A stretch of DNA of 64,000 nucleotides from DATKQY01 sp035532475 (GTDB taxonomy: Bacteria; Actinomycetota; Acidimicrobiia; Acidimicrobiales; Bog-793), in assembly GCA_035532475.1 (NCBI GenBank), contig DATKQY010000003.1, positions 1 through 64,000 of the forward strand, given 5' to 3'. How positions within the stretch are numbered: the stretch's first letter is position 1; the number at the start of each line of letters is the position of its first letter. A program made the position numbers and the translations under genes. The notes beneath the pieces are model-generated. The model ran no database searches, was not told the DNA's origin, and worked only from the letters and a program-made list of their open reading frames with translations. Shown one piece after another: positions 46,816 to 55,658 of the stretch.

Positions 46816-48528
46816 TCACGGCGCGCCGGCCTCTCGCGTCCGGCGGCGCTCGAGCGCTGGCGCGGCGGCGCCGAGGGGGGACGCACGCCGCCCGACCACG
46901 AGGCGGAGCCGCCACGCGTCGTCGGTCGCCGGGAAGTCGGCACGGAAGTGCGCGCCCCGGCTCTCCTGCCGCGCGCGGGCCGAGCGCAGCATCGCGGCGG
47001 CGACCTCGGCGAGATTCGCCAGTTCCAGCGCCGCGACGGTGTGCCGCGGATCGGCGCTGCCGGCCGCCGGTGCGCCGCGCCGCAGCTCGCCGAGCGTGCG
47101 CTCGACCCCCTCGAGGCTGGCGGCGCTCCGCACCACGCCGGCGCCCTCGCCCATCGCGTGCTGGAGCACCTCGCGTTCCTTCACGACGTCACCAGCCATC
47201 CCTTCGGGCGGGGAGGAGGCAGGGTCCGGCCGGTCGCCGGCCACGGGACGGACAGGGATCGAGCCGGCGGAGGTGGGGCCACCGAGCCACGGGCCGAGCG
47301 CCCCGGTCTCGAGAGGCCCGCCGCGCCCCGACATGATCGCCGCGGCCGCCCTCGTCGCGAACACGAGCCCTTCGAGCAGCGAGTTGGAGGCGAGCCGGTT
47401 CGCACCCTGTACGCCGGTGCAGGCCACCTCGCCGACCGCCCACAGCCCCTCGACGGCGCTCGCGCCGTCGAGGTCCGTCAGCACCCCGCCGCACAGGTAG
47501 TGCGCGGCGGGCGCGACCGGGAGGAGGTCGCTCGCCGGATCGAGGCCCTGGCCCGCGAGCTGGACGGCGAGACCGGGGAAACGGCGTGCGAAGCCCTCGA
47601 CCGGCCGGGCGTCGAGGTCGACGTGGTCGGTCCCCTCCTCGGCCATCCTCGCGGCGATCGCCCGGCTCACGACGTCGCGGGGGGCGAGCTCGTCGACGAA
47701 GCGCTCGCCTCGCCCGTCGAGCAGCACCGCGCCCTCGCCGCGCAGCGCCTCGGAGAGCAGCGGCCGCGGGAGCGCATGGACCGCGAGCGCGGTCGGGTGG
47801 AACTGGACGAACTCGAGGTCGGCGAGGGGCACGCCCGCGCGCAGGGACAGCGCGATCCCGTCACCCGTGGCGCCGAGGGGGTTCGTCGTCAGGTCGAAGA
47901 GCTGACCCGCTCCGCCGGTGGCGAGGACGGTCTGCGAGGCGACGAGCCGCCGCGTCCCTCCCGCGTCGAGCACGTCGATGCCCGTGCACCGCCCGTGCTC
48001 GACGACGAGGGCGAGCGCGAAGGTGCGCTCGAGCACCGTCACGGGGGCCCGCCCCACCCGGGCGACGAGCGCCCGGACCACTTCGGCGCCGGTCGAGGTG
48101 CCGCCTGCATGGACGACGCGGGCGGTGCTGTGGCCGCCCTCGCGCGAGCGGGCGAGCCCGCCCCGCTCGTCGCGGTCGAACACGGCTCCGAGCGCCACCA
48201 GGTCGAGCACCGCCTGGGGACCTCCCTCGACGAGGATCCGGGTCGCCTCGGGGTCGCACAGCCCGACCCCGGCGCGCAGCGTGTCCGCCAGGTGCAGCTC
48301 CGCGGAGTCGCCCTCGACGGGGAACGCCGCGGCGATGCCGCCCTGTGCCCACTCCGTCGTCGACGCCCCGAGCACCCCCTTCGTGACGACGGCGACCCGA
48401 GCCCCCGCGGCGGCGAGGCGCAGTGCGACCGCGCAGCCCGCGACGCCGCTCCCGACGACAACGGCGTCGAAACGCGAGCTCGGCCCGGTCACCTCGGGCA
48501 GCCCCGGGCCGGGCGCGCGGGAGCTCAC
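46816..48528 (-). CDS. nadB: L-aspartate oxidase
   Basis: 570 residues from GTG 48528. FAD-binding VVVGSGVAGCAVALRLA, a GTSTGAEVV-type segment, FVQFHPTAL and the active-site region RLASNSLLEGLVF. The C-terminal helical domain is present, with an extra Gly/Pro-rich insertion near 400-430. It oxidises aspartate to iminoaspartate in NAD synthesis. The start overlaps the panC stop by GTGA. Confidence 0.94.
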   Translation of the reverse strand: MSSRAPGPGLPEVTGPSSRFDAVVVGSGVAGCAVALRLAAAGARVAVVTKGVLGASTTEWAQGGIAAAFPVEGDSAELHLADTLRAGVGLCDPEATRILVEGGPQAVLDLVALGAVFDRDERGGLARSREGGHSTARVVHAGGTSTGAEVVRALVARVGRAPVTVLERTFALALVVEHGRCTGIDVLDAGGTRRLVASQTVLATGGAGQLFDLTTNPLGATGDGIALSLRAGVPLADLEFVQFHPTALAVHALPRPLLSEALRGEGAVLLDGRGERFVDELAPRDVVSRAIAARMAEEGTDHVDLDARPVEGFARRFPGLAVQLAGQGLDPASDLLPVAPAAHYLCGGVLTDLDGASAVEGLWAVGEVACTGVQGANRLASNSLLEGLVFATRAAAAIMSGRGGPLETGALGPWLGGPTSAGSIPVRPVAGDRPDPASSPPEGMAGDVVKEREVLQHAMGEGAGVVRSAASLEGVERTLGELRRGAPAAGSADPRHTVAALELANLAEVAAAMLRSARARQESRGAHFRADFPATDDAWRLRLVVGRRASPLGAAAPALERRRTREAGAP

Positions 48529-49382
48529 GAGGGGATCCCCAGGTTGTCGATCAGTCGCACCGGCCCGACGCGCGCCGAGATGAGCAGGCGGATCTCGCCG
48601 GTCGCATCGAGCGATCCTGCCCGATCGAGCGCGCCGGCGGCGCGCGCGACCGCGTAGTCCAGGTGGGCCAAGGGCTCGCCGGCGACCACCTCGACCATGG
48701 CCTGCTCGATCGCCGGCGCGCAACGCCCGGTCGTGTTGAGCACCTCCGCTCCCCGGACCAGCGCCCGGTGCAGGACGGTGGCGGCGGCTCGCTCCTCGGG
48801 CCCGAGGCGGCGGTTCCGACTGGAGAGCGCGAGGCCGTCGGGCTCGCGCACGGTCGGGCAGCCGACGACCCCGACCGGGAACGACAGGTCGGCGGCGAGG
48901 CGCCGCACGATCTCGAGCTGCTGGTAGTCCTTCTCGCCGAAGTAGGCGGCCGCCGGCGCCACGAGCGCGAAGAGCTTCGCCACGACGGTGGCGACGCCCG
49001 AGAAGTGCCCCGGGCGCGAGGCCCCCTCGAGGACGTCGCCGAGCGGCCCGGGGTCGACCGTCACCTGCGGCGACCCCGCCGGGTACATCTCCGCCACGCT
49101 CGGCATGAAGACGACCTCGACCCCCGCAGCTTCGGCCGTCTTCAGGTCGCCGTCGGGATCGCGCGGATAGCGCTCGTAGTCCTCGTCCCGGTCGAACTGG
49201 AGCGGGTTGACGAACATCGAGAGCGCCACCGAGTCGTTCCCCGCCGAAGCCGCCTCGACGAGGGACACGTGGCCGGCGTGCAGCGCGCCCATCGTCGGCA
49301 CGAGCCCGACGCGCCGGCCGCGGCGGCGCCGGTCGGCGAGCACCGCGCCGAGGCCTTCGCGCGTCGTCACGACCTCGAGCAC
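48525..49382 (-). CDS. panC: Pantothenate synthetase
   Basis: 285 residues. HIGH-type motif PTMGALHAGHVSL, FVNPLQF, YFGEKDYQQL and SSRNRRL. It joins pantoate and beta-alanine with ATP. Starts at GTG 49382, nine bases after the folK stop, and overlaps nadB. panB and panD are not seen. Confidence 0.95.
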   Translation of the reverse strand: MLEVVTTREGLGAVLADRRRRGRRVGLVPTMGALHAGHVSLVEAASAGNDSVALSMFVNPLQFDRDEDYERYPRDPDGDLKTAEAAGVEVVFMPSVAEMYPAGSPQVTVDPGPLGDVLEGASRPGHFSGVATVVAKLFALVAPAAAYFGEKDYQQLEIVRRLAADLSFPVGVVGCPTVREPDGLALSSRNRRLGPEERAAATVLHRALVRGAEVLNTTGRCAPAIEQAMVEVVAGEPLAHLDYAVARAAGALDRAGSLDATGEIRLLISARVGPVRLIDNLGIPS

Positions 49383-49391
49383 ACCCGCCCC

Positions 49392-49931
49392 CTAGGGCGC
49401 TTCGACGAGGACGAGATCGCCCACGCGCCGGACCGCCGCGGCGACGGCGCCGTCGCCGCCGAGCCGCTCCCGCCAGCCGTCGGGGACCAGGCCGGGATCG
49501 AGGTCTTCGAGCGGTGCGAGCACGAAGGCGCGCTCCGCCATCCGCGGGTGTGGCACGACGAGGTCCTCCTCGTCGACGCGGATCCCCCCGAGCAACAAGA
49601 CGTCGACATCGAGGGTGCGCGGCCCCCAGCGCTCGGTGCGCACGCGACCCTCCATGGACTCGAGCTCCGCCACGAGCGCGAGGACGTCACGTGCGGAACC
49701 GTCGACGCGCAGGCGCACCACGCAGTTCAGGTATGGGCCCTGTCCCTCCGGGCCACCGATCGGCGAGGTCTCATAAACCGGCGAGACGGCGAGGGCGACG
49801 TCCACCCGCCGGAGCCGGTCCACCGCCCGTCCGAGGTGCGACCAGCGGTCGCCCAGGTTGGAGCCGAGGCCCAGATGGACGAGGAGGTCACGCCCGCGTG
49901 CGGTCGTCACGGTCGAACCCGGGTCAGGCAT
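49392..49931 (-). CDS. folK: 2-amino-4-hydroxy-6-hydroxymethyldihydropteridine pyrophosphokinase
   Basis: 179 residues from ATG 49931 (GTG 49934 also possible). HPPK landmarks: LGLGSNLGDRWSHL, SPVYETSPIGG, RWGPRTLDVDVLLLG (metal Asp pair) and VPHPRMAERAFVLAPL. It overlaps the folB stop by eight bases. It transfers pyrophosphate from ATP to the pterin before FolP acts. Confidence 0.94.
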   Translation of the reverse strand: MPDPGSTVTTARGRDLLVHLGLGSNLGDRWSHLGRAVDRLRRVDVALAVSPVYETSPIGGPEGQGPYLNCVVRLRVDGSARDVLALVAELESMEGRVRTERWGPRTLDVDVLLLGGIRVDEEDLVVPHPRMAERAFVLAPLEDLDPGLVPDGWRERLGGDGAVAAAVRRVGDLVLVEAP

Positions 49932-50307
49932 CACGGGAGTGGAGCCCGTCCCGGCGCCGGACGACGCGCACCCCGATGGTCGCGACGTCCGCGGCGAGCG
50001 GCGGGCGGAGCTTTCGCACGCCGACGGCGACCGACTCGACCCTCGGCTCGGCGAGGACGGCGTCGGCGACCGCGACCGCCAGGGCTTCCAGGAGCCGGTA
50101 GCGGCCCGTCTCGACCACCTGGCGCGCCGCCGCGACGAGCGGCCCGTAGTCGACGGTCTCGGCCAGGTCGTCCGAACGCGCTGCCTCGGCGAGGTCGGCC
50201 ACGACGTCGAGGTCGAGCTCGAAGGGCTGGGGGCGCTCCTGCTCGCTCGCCAGCACGCCGTGTGTGCCGAGCACCCGCAGGCCCCGGATCTCGATCGTGT
50301 CGCTCAC
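49924..50307 (-). CDS. folB: Dihydroneopterin aldolase
   Basis: 127 residues from GTG 50307: IEIRGLRVLGTHGVLASEQ, TVDYGPLVAAARQVVE, RYRLLEALA and VRKLRPP, the standard FolB pattern with catalytic Glu/Lys positions. It makes 6-hydroxymethyldihydropterin. GTGA overlap with the upstream PTP-like gene and overlap with folK. Confidence 0.93.
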   Translation of the reverse strand: MSDTIEIRGLRVLGTHGVLASEQERPQPFELDLDVVADLAEAARSDDLAETVDYGPLVAAARQVVETGRYRLLEALAVAVADAVLAEPRVESVAVGVRKLRPPLAADVATIGVRVVRRRDGLHSRDA

Positions 50308-51125
50308 CGGCTCCGCCGGGCCTCGCCGGTGCGGGACCGCTTCGCCGTGACCTCGTCCGGCGCTGGCGGGCGCACCTCGGTGTCCACCTCGGTGCCGGGG
50401 GCCACGCCCTTGACGGTCGCGACCTTGTGTCCCGACTTTCGGGTCGCGGCGGTGGTCGCGTGCGGGACCGCGCCGGGCACGACGGCCTCGTCGGCGGCGG
50501 GTGCGGGGGCGGGCGGGACCGACGCGGAACGCTCGCCGGCGCTCGCTCCCGCGTCTGCGTCGGGCGATTCCGCGGGGGTGGCCGTCTCCGTCGCCCCGGG
50601 GGGGCGAGGCGGGACCGGAGCGCCGGGCGGCGGGAGCTCGGGAACGAGGGCCACGATCGACCGGCCGGCCGAGCCGAGCTGGCGCTTCAACAGCTGCTCG
50701 ACGGCCGAGATGGCGCGCGGCGGCTCGGGCAGCGCCCCGCTCCAGCACAGGAAGCCTGCCACGACCCCCGCCACGCGCTCGCCCAGCTCCTCTTGGTGCA
50801 CGAGGATCCGCTCACCGGCCCGCAGCCAGTCGAGCAGCGCGGGGTACAGCTCCGAGAGCGGCGCGCGCACGTCGGCATTGACGGGCAGCGGGAAGTGCGA
50901 CGAGGGGATGTGGAGCTCCTCGTAGGCGTGGAGGTTGTGGGTCGAGGGCAGGAGGGAGACGATCCTCGTGAACCCCTGCGCGTTGAGCCAGAGGATCTCC
51001 TCCTGGCGCCGCACCCGGCGATGGTGGGGGGCGTAGCCGCCCGGGCGCTCGCTGACCGCGAGCTGGTCCTTGATGATCCAGGCGAAGTTGCGCGGGACGA
51101 TCCCCGCAGCCCATCGCCCCCTCAT
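50304..51125 (-). CDS. PTP/dual-specificity-phosphatase-like protein with degenerate active site
   Basis: 273 residues. Residues 1-165 look like a dual-specificity phosphatase fold: FTRIVSLLPSTHNLHAY, LHIPSSHFPLPV, then a helix and the loop ILVHQEELGERVAGVVAGFL. This loop aligns with the HCX5R signature (His110, Arg117), but the nucleophilic Cys is Gln111, so catalysis by the usual route is impossible. It is probably a pseudophosphatase that binds a ligand. Residues 170-273 are Pro/Ala/Glu-rich and likely disordered. It is inserted in the folate operon: ATGA overlap with folP, GTGA with folB. Fold assignment is by eye. Confidence 0.6.
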   Translation of the reverse strand: MRGRWAAGIVPRNFAWIIKDQLAVSERPGGYAPHHRRVRRQEEILWLNAQGFTRIVSLLPSTHNLHAYEELHIPSSHFPLPVNADVRAPLSELYPALLDWLRAGERILVHQEELGERVAGVVAGFLCWSGALPEPPRAISAVEQLLKRQLGSAGRSIVALVPELPPPGAPVPPRPPGATETATPAESPDADAGASAGERSASVPPAPAPAADEAVVPGAVPHATTAATRKSGHKVATVKGVAPGTEVDTEVRPPAPDEVTAKRSRTGEARRSR

Positions 51126-51937
51126 CGAGCCACGCCCGCGCTCGCCGGCGTGGCCGTGCGGGCAACCTCGCCGACAAGGCGCGCCGCCTGCGCAGTGGCC
51201 CTCACGTCGTGGACCCGGACGATGGCAGCCCCGGCGGCCATCGCCCAGACGGCGGTGGCGAGCGAGGCCTCGAAGCGCTCCTCGGCGGGGAGCGGAGGTG
51301 CCCCGGCCGACGCCAGGAGCCTCCCGAGGAAGCTCTTGCGGCTCGTGCCGATCAGCACCGGCTCGCCGAGGGCGACGAGCTCGGGAACCGCCTGGAGGAG
51401 CGCGAGGTTGTGCTCGGCCGTCTTGCCGAACCCGATCCCCGGATCGACGTAGAGCTCACCGACGCCGGCGGCGTGCGCGGCCGTCGCGGCATCGATGAGG
51501 CTGCGGAACACCTCGCGCACCACGTCGTCGTAGCGCGGGTCGCGCTGCATGTCCTTCGGCGTCCCGCGCATGTGCATGACCACGAGGCCCGCTCCCGTCG
51601 CCGCGGCGACGTCCGCCAGGCGGCACGCGACGTCGTTCACCAACGTCGCGCCCTCCTCGACGGCCGCCGTCGCCACCTCGGGCTTCATGGTGTCGATCGA
51701 CACCCGCACCTCGGGTGCCAACGCGGCGACGACCGGCAGCACCCTGCGGAGCTCCTCGTCCCGTGTGACGGGCTCGGCACCCGGGCGGCTCGACTCACCA
51801 CCGACGTCGACGATGTCGGCACCCTCGACGACGAGCGCCCGACCGTGCGCGATCGCGGCCTCCCGGTCGAAGTAGCGCCCGCCGTCGTAGAAGGAGTCGG
51901 GGGTGACGTTCAGCACGCCCATGACGAGGGGCCTCAT
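51122..51937 (-). CDS. folP: Dihydropteroate synthase
   Basis: 271 residues. Motifs VLNVTPDSFYDGG, VGGESSRPG, VSIDTMKPEVA, YVDPGIGFGKT and IGTSRKSFLGRL are all canonical for DHPS, the sulfonamide target. It condenses pABA with the pterin pyrophosphate. It follows folE by 61 bp. Confidence 0.95.
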   Translation of the reverse strand: MRPLVMGVLNVTPDSFYDGGRYFDREAAIAHGRALVVEGADIVDVGGESSRPGAEPVTRDEELRRVLPVVAALAPEVRVSIDTMKPEVATAAVEEGATLVNDVACRLADVAAATGAGLVVMHMRGTPKDMQRDPRYDDVVREVFRSLIDAATAAHAAGVGELYVDPGIGFGKTAEHNLALLQAVPELVALGEPVLIGTSRKSFLGRLLASAGAPPLPAEERFEASLATAVWAMAAGAAIVRVHDVRATAQAARLVGEVARTATPASAGVAR

Positions 51938-51998
51938 AACGTCAGCCTACGGCGCCAGGAGCTCGAGCCGAGGTGGCACCGCTCCGCCCCCCGGCCCG

Positions 51999-52598
51999 CT
52001 AGCGGTCGCCGCGCACGAAGGCCATCGCCTCGGCGCGGGTCGCGACGTCGTGGCGGAACAGGCCGCGAACCGCCGACGTGATGGTGCGGGTCCCGGGCTT
52101 CTTCACGCCGCGCATCGCCATGCAGAGATGCTCCGCCTCGATCACGACGAGGGTTCCCCTCGGGGTGAGCACGCGCTCGATGGACTCGGCGATCTGGGTC
52201 GTCAGGCGCTCTTGCACCTGCAGCCGGTGGGCGTAGGCGTCGACGAGACGGGCCAGCTTCGACAGCCCGGTGATCTTGCCGTCGTCACAGGGGATGTAGG
52301 CGACGTGCGCCTTGCCGATGAAGGGGATGAGGTGGTGCTCGCAGAGCGAGGCGAAGGGGATGTCACGGACCATCACCATCTCGTCGTGGTCCGCGGCGAA
52401 CGTCACCCGGAGGTGATGATCGGGGTTCTCGAACATGCCCCCGAGCAGCTCGGCGTACATCGAGGCGACCCGGCCGGGCGTCGCGGCGAGACCTTCACGG
52501 CCGGGGTCCTCGCCGACCGCGGCGAGCAGCTCACGGATCGCCGCGGCAGCCCGTTCAAGGTCGACACCGCGGCGTTCGACGCCGGCGTGGTCGGTCAC
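51999..52598 (-). CDS. folE: GTP cyclohydrolase I
   Basis: 199 residues. Zinc ligands in SLCEHHLIPF and EHLCMAMRG; a GRVASMYAELL start, KITGLSKLARLVDAYA and TSAVRGLF complete the family pattern. First step of tetrahydrofolate synthesis. GTG 52598 overlaps the hpt stop (GTGA); in many actinobacteria ftsH lies between these two genes but here it does not. Confidence 0.95.
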   Translation of the reverse strand: MTDHAGVERRGVDLERAAAAIRELLAAVGEDPGREGLAATPGRVASMYAELLGGMFENPDHHLRVTFAADHDEMVMVRDIPFASLCEHHLIPFIGKAHVAYIPCDDGKITGLSKLARLVDAYAHRLQVQERLTTQIAESIERVLTPRGTLVVIEAEHLCMAMRGVKKPGTRTITSAVRGLFRHDVATRAEAMAFVRGDR

Positions 52599-53191
52599 TC
52601 GCCACCCGCGTCGAGCGGCGTGTCCACGATGTAGATCCCCGAGAGGTTCCGGTACCGCTCGGCGACGTCGAGCCCGTAGCCGACGACGAACTCCGGAGGG
52701 ATCTCGAAGCCGATGTAGGGCACGTCGAGCTGGACGCGCTGCTGGCCTTTCTTGACCAGCAGCGCGCAGATCTCCAGGCTGGCGGGACCGCGCGCCAGGA
52801 GGCCCTTGCGCAGGTAGGAAAGGGTGAGACCGCTGTCGACGATGTCCTCGACGACGATCACGTGCCGCCCGGTCAAGTCGGCGTCGAGGTCCTTCACGAT
52901 GCGGACGATGCCGCTCGTCTTCGTCGCCGTCCCGTACGAGGACACCGCCATGAAGTCCATCTCGACCGGCAGGCGGATCGAGCGGCTGAGGTCCGCCATG
53001 AAGACGAAGGCACCCTTCAGCACGCCGATGAGGAGGGGGGGGCGGCCCGCGTAGTCGCGGGTGATCTGGTCGCCGATCTCCTGGATCCGGTTCCTCAGCT
53101 GTTCCTCGGAGATGAGGACGCGTCCCGGCGTCATCCCGTTCGGTCCGCCGGGCGACAGATCGGGCCGATCGGTTGGGCCGCCGCTGCTCAC
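52595..53191 (-). CDS. hpt: Hypoxanthine phosphoribosyltransferase
   Basis: 198 residues from GTG 53191; ATG 53134 would remove a variable 19-residue leader. PRPP-binding motif VIVVEDIVDSGLT, LIGVLKGAFVFMADL, FMAVSSYGT and VGYGLDVAERYRNL. Purine salvage. It lies between tilS and folE, as in many Gram-positive genomes. Confidence 0.94.
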   Translation of the reverse strand: MSSGGPTDRPDLSPGGPNGMTPGRVLISEEQLRNRIQEIGDQITRDYAGRPPLLIGVLKGAFVFMADLSRSIRLPVEMDFMAVSSYGTATKTSGIVRIVKDLDADLTGRHVIVVEDIVDSGLTLSYLRKGLLARGPASLEICALLVKKGQQRVQLDVPYIGFEIPPEFVVGYGLDVAERYRNLSGIYIVDTPLDAGGE

Positions 53192-53224
53192 TGGCGTGAC
53201 CTTAGCCGTGGTGGGATCGACCGG

Positions 53225-54118
53225 TCAGCGTGCCGGGGCGGCGTCGGCGACGAGCCGTCCGTGGGAACGGCGGATCCGCCGTCCCCCGGGGAGCTCGCAG
53301 GCGAGCGCCACGCCACGTGCCACATCGAGCACCCGCTCGGTGTCGCGCGCTCCCGGTGCGTAGCCGTCCGAGTCGAGGCCGCGCAGCCACCGTCGGACGG
53401 CTCGGCGGGCGAGCGCCTCGGGGGCCTTGCGCACCGCCCCCACGTCGGTGGCGTCGAGCCCGGCCGCTAGCTCGTCGAGCAGCTCCACCTCGTCCGCGAA
53501 CAGCTCGGCCTGGCGCGCCAGCACCGGTACGAGGTCACGCCCGGCGATCTCTGCCGCCAGCGGGAGGAGCTCATGGCGCACGCGGTTGCGCCGGAATGCC
53601 GGGTCGGCGTTCGACGGGTCGTCGACCACCTCGAGGCCGAGCGACGAGACGAGCGCCACGGTCTCGGCACGGCGCAGGGCGAGGATCGGGTGACGGGGCC
53701 CGGCGTCCATCCCGCGCATGCCGTCGCTCCCCGCCCCCCGCAAGAGATTGAGCAGGATCGTCTCGGCCTGGTCGTCAGCCGTGTGACCGGTCGCGGCGCC
53801 CGGCGGCAGTGCAGCGAGGCGGGCGCGGCGGGCCCGAGCCTCGAGATTCGGCCCGGCAGGACACTCGATGGTCAGCGCGACGAATCCCGCCCCGACACGG
53901 CCGGCGGCCGCGCGCACGACCTCGGCCTCCTCGGCGGAGCCGGCGCGCAGAGCGTGGTCGACGTGGTACGCCGTGGCACGGCACCCGGCGGCGACAGCGA
54001 GGACGAGCAGCGCGAGCGAGTCAGCGCCGCCGGAGACCGCGCACGGGAGCGGCTCGCCGGCAGACGGGAACCTGCAGCGCGGGAGCAGCTCGACGGCGAC
54101 GTCCGAGAGCACTGCCAC
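53225..54118 (-). CDS. tilS: tRNA(Ile)-lysidine synthase
   Basis: 297 residues from GTG 54118. PP-loop SGGADS (29-34), YHVDHALR, ATGHTADDQAETILLNLLRG and the TilS-type FRRNRVRHELLP. It adds lysine to C34 of tRNA-Ile(CAU). The C-terminal part is short, as in actinobacterial TilS. It starts two bases after the zinc-protease stop. Confidence 0.93.
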   Translation of the reverse strand: MAVLSDVAVELLPRCRFPSAGEPLPCAVSGGADSLALLVLAVAAGCRATAYHVDHALRAGSAEEAEVVRAAAGRVGAGFVALTIECPAGPNLEARARRARLAALPPGAATGHTADDQAETILLNLLRGAGSDGMRGMDAGPRHPILALRRAETVALVSSLGLEVVDDPSNADPAFRRNRVRHELLPLAAEIAGRDLVPVLARQAELFADEVELLDELAAGLDATDVGAVRKAPEALARRAVRRWLRGLDSDGYAPGARDTERVLDVARGVALACELPGGRRIRRSHGRLVADAAPAR

Positions 54119-54120
54119 GC

Positions 54121-55227
54121 TCAGACCGCGGCGTGCTGGGTCCCACCCACCCGGGCGACCCAGCGCTGCGGCTCCCTGATCTCCTCGAGCGTCGGGAGCA
54201 TCTCGGGGGAACGCCAGACGAGCGCGAGGAGCTCGTCACCCCCGGCGCGGGTGACCTCCTCGATGAACCGCTCGCCCTCTGCGTACTGGCGCATCTTCGC
54301 CTCGATCCCGATCATCTGCTGGACGGCCCGCGCGACGCCCGAGGCGCTCTCGCGTCGCTCCTTCAACACGCGGGCGAAGCGGGCGGCGCCCGGCACCTGC
54401 CGCTCGCCCGCGCGCGCCATCACGACGTCGCCGTGGCCCTCCAGCAGGCTCATCAGGGCTTGCGCCTCGTGCAAGGTGGCGAGCTGCTCGGAGGTCGCGA
54501 GCAGCCCGATGATCCCGCCGTCGGCGAGCGGGTTGTTCCCCGCACGCACCTCGGCGGCCGCCCGGCGCACGCTTTGGAGGATCGCCTTCGTGTCCGGCGT
54601 GGTCAGTGCCGCGCCGCGCTCGACCATGCCGAGGAAGTGCTCGTGCATCCACGGGACCCCGGTGAACTGCAGCCGGTGGGTCACCTCGTGCAGCGCGATC
54701 CACAGCCGGAACTCCTGGGGTGGGAAGCCGTGCCGCCGCTCGAGGGAGACGACGTTGGGCCCGACGTAGTAGACGACGTCCCCGTCGTCGTCCCCGTCGC
54801 CCCCAAGCATGTCGTACTGGCCGAGCACGCGTCCCGACATCCAGCTCAAGACGAGGCCGACCTCGACGCCGGCGGCGGCGCGGCTCGCCGGGTTGAGCGC
54901 CCTTCGAGTCGTGGCCGAGGCCGCGAGCCGCTCGCCGACGGGTCGCAGCAGCCGGCGGAAGGAGCCGACGTTCACCTCGACCCAGCCGGCCCGGTCCATG
55001 ACGCGCGCCCGCGCCGGCCCTTTGGAGGAGGAGAGGCCCGTGACCTCCTCGACGAGACCCTCGGCGCGAGCCGTCGCCTCGGCGAAGTCGTCCTCCACCC
55101 TCCGCTGCGTCGCGGGATCGAGCGGTGACGCGTAGCGCACGGCCTGACGGGCCACGCGAAGCGCCACATCCCAGGCCACCGGGTCGGTCACCGACCGACC
55201 CCCCTCGTCTCCAGTAGTGCGGCTCAC
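54121..55227 (-). CDS. Zinc-dependent metalloprotease of the DUF2342/F420-associated type
   Basis: 368 residues. Metal motif HEVTH (180-184) in WIALHEVTHRLQFTGVPWM, with downstream Glu in LLEGHGDVV. Matches the actinobacterial family annotated as coenzyme F420 biosynthesis-associated or zinc-dependent metalloprotease, of unknown substrate. There is no signal peptide. It is the first gene of the tilS-hpt-fol array, its usual place in actinobacteria. Confidence 0.82.
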   Translation of the reverse strand: MSRTTGDEGGRSVTDPVAWDVALRVARQAVRYASPLDPATQRRVEDDFAEATARAEGLVEEVTGLSSSKGPARARVMDRAGWVEVNVGSFRRLLRPVGERLAASATTRRALNPASRAAAGVEVGLVLSWMSGRVLGQYDMLGGDGDDDGDVVYYVGPNVVSLERRHGFPPQEFRLWIALHEVTHRLQFTGVPWMHEHFLGMVERGAALTTPDTKAILQSVRRAAAEVRAGNNPLADGGIIGLLATSEQLATLHEAQALMSLLEGHGDVVMARAGERQVPGAARFARVLKERRESASGVARAVQQMIGIEAKMRQYAEGERFIEEVTRAGGDELLALVWRSPEMLPTLEEIREPQRWVARVGGTQHAAV

Positions 55228-55267
55228 ACGCCGAGCCTACGCCGACACCGCCATGGGGGAGCCGTCG

Positions 55268-55561
55268 CTAGCGCTCGGCCTGCTGCTCGTGGTTGATCGC
55301 CTCGGCGATCCGATCGCGCAGGTTGGCCGGCACCCGGTCCTTGCAGCGGTCGGCGATCACCCGCCGCAGCTCGGCCTCGAACCCGAGCGCGTCGAAACAG
55401 TCCCCGCAGCCGTCGAGGTGGGCCCGGATCGCATGGCGCCGCTCCTCGGTCAGCTCGCCGTCGAGGAAGTGGTAGAGGCGATGGACCGTCTCCTCGCAGT
55501 CCGCGGGGTCCTCTTTCGCCTCGTCCTCCGGACCGCGCTCGATGCGTACGCCGTCGGTCAT
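55268..55561 (-). CDS. rsrA: Zinc-binding anti-sigma factor (RsrA-like)
   Basis: 97 residues from ATG 55561 (GGGGGAG upstream). ZAS motif HLDGCGDC gives His48, Cys52, Cys55, and Cys22 precedes it (DCEETVHRLYHFLDGEL). These are the ligands of the thiol-disulfide switch that releases SigR/SigH on oxidative stress. It lies 97 bp after the sigma gene. Confidence 0.88.
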   Translation of the reverse strand: MTDGVRIERGPEDEAKEDPADCEETVHRLYHFLDGELTEERRHAIRAHLDGCGDCFDALGFEAELRRVIADRCKDRVPANLRDRIAEAINHEQQAER

Positions 55562-55658
55562 CGCGTCTTCTCCCCCATCACGGAGCGACCACGGCACAAC
55601 GTCCGGCGTCGCGACGCCGGACCTCCCCCCCTGCACCTGCCGTGATCGCCAGCATCAC

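Noticed and set aside
48423..51452. 1009-codon plus-strand open frame across panC-folK-folB
   Set aside because: Shadow of four well-supported minus-strand genes linked by start/stop overlaps.
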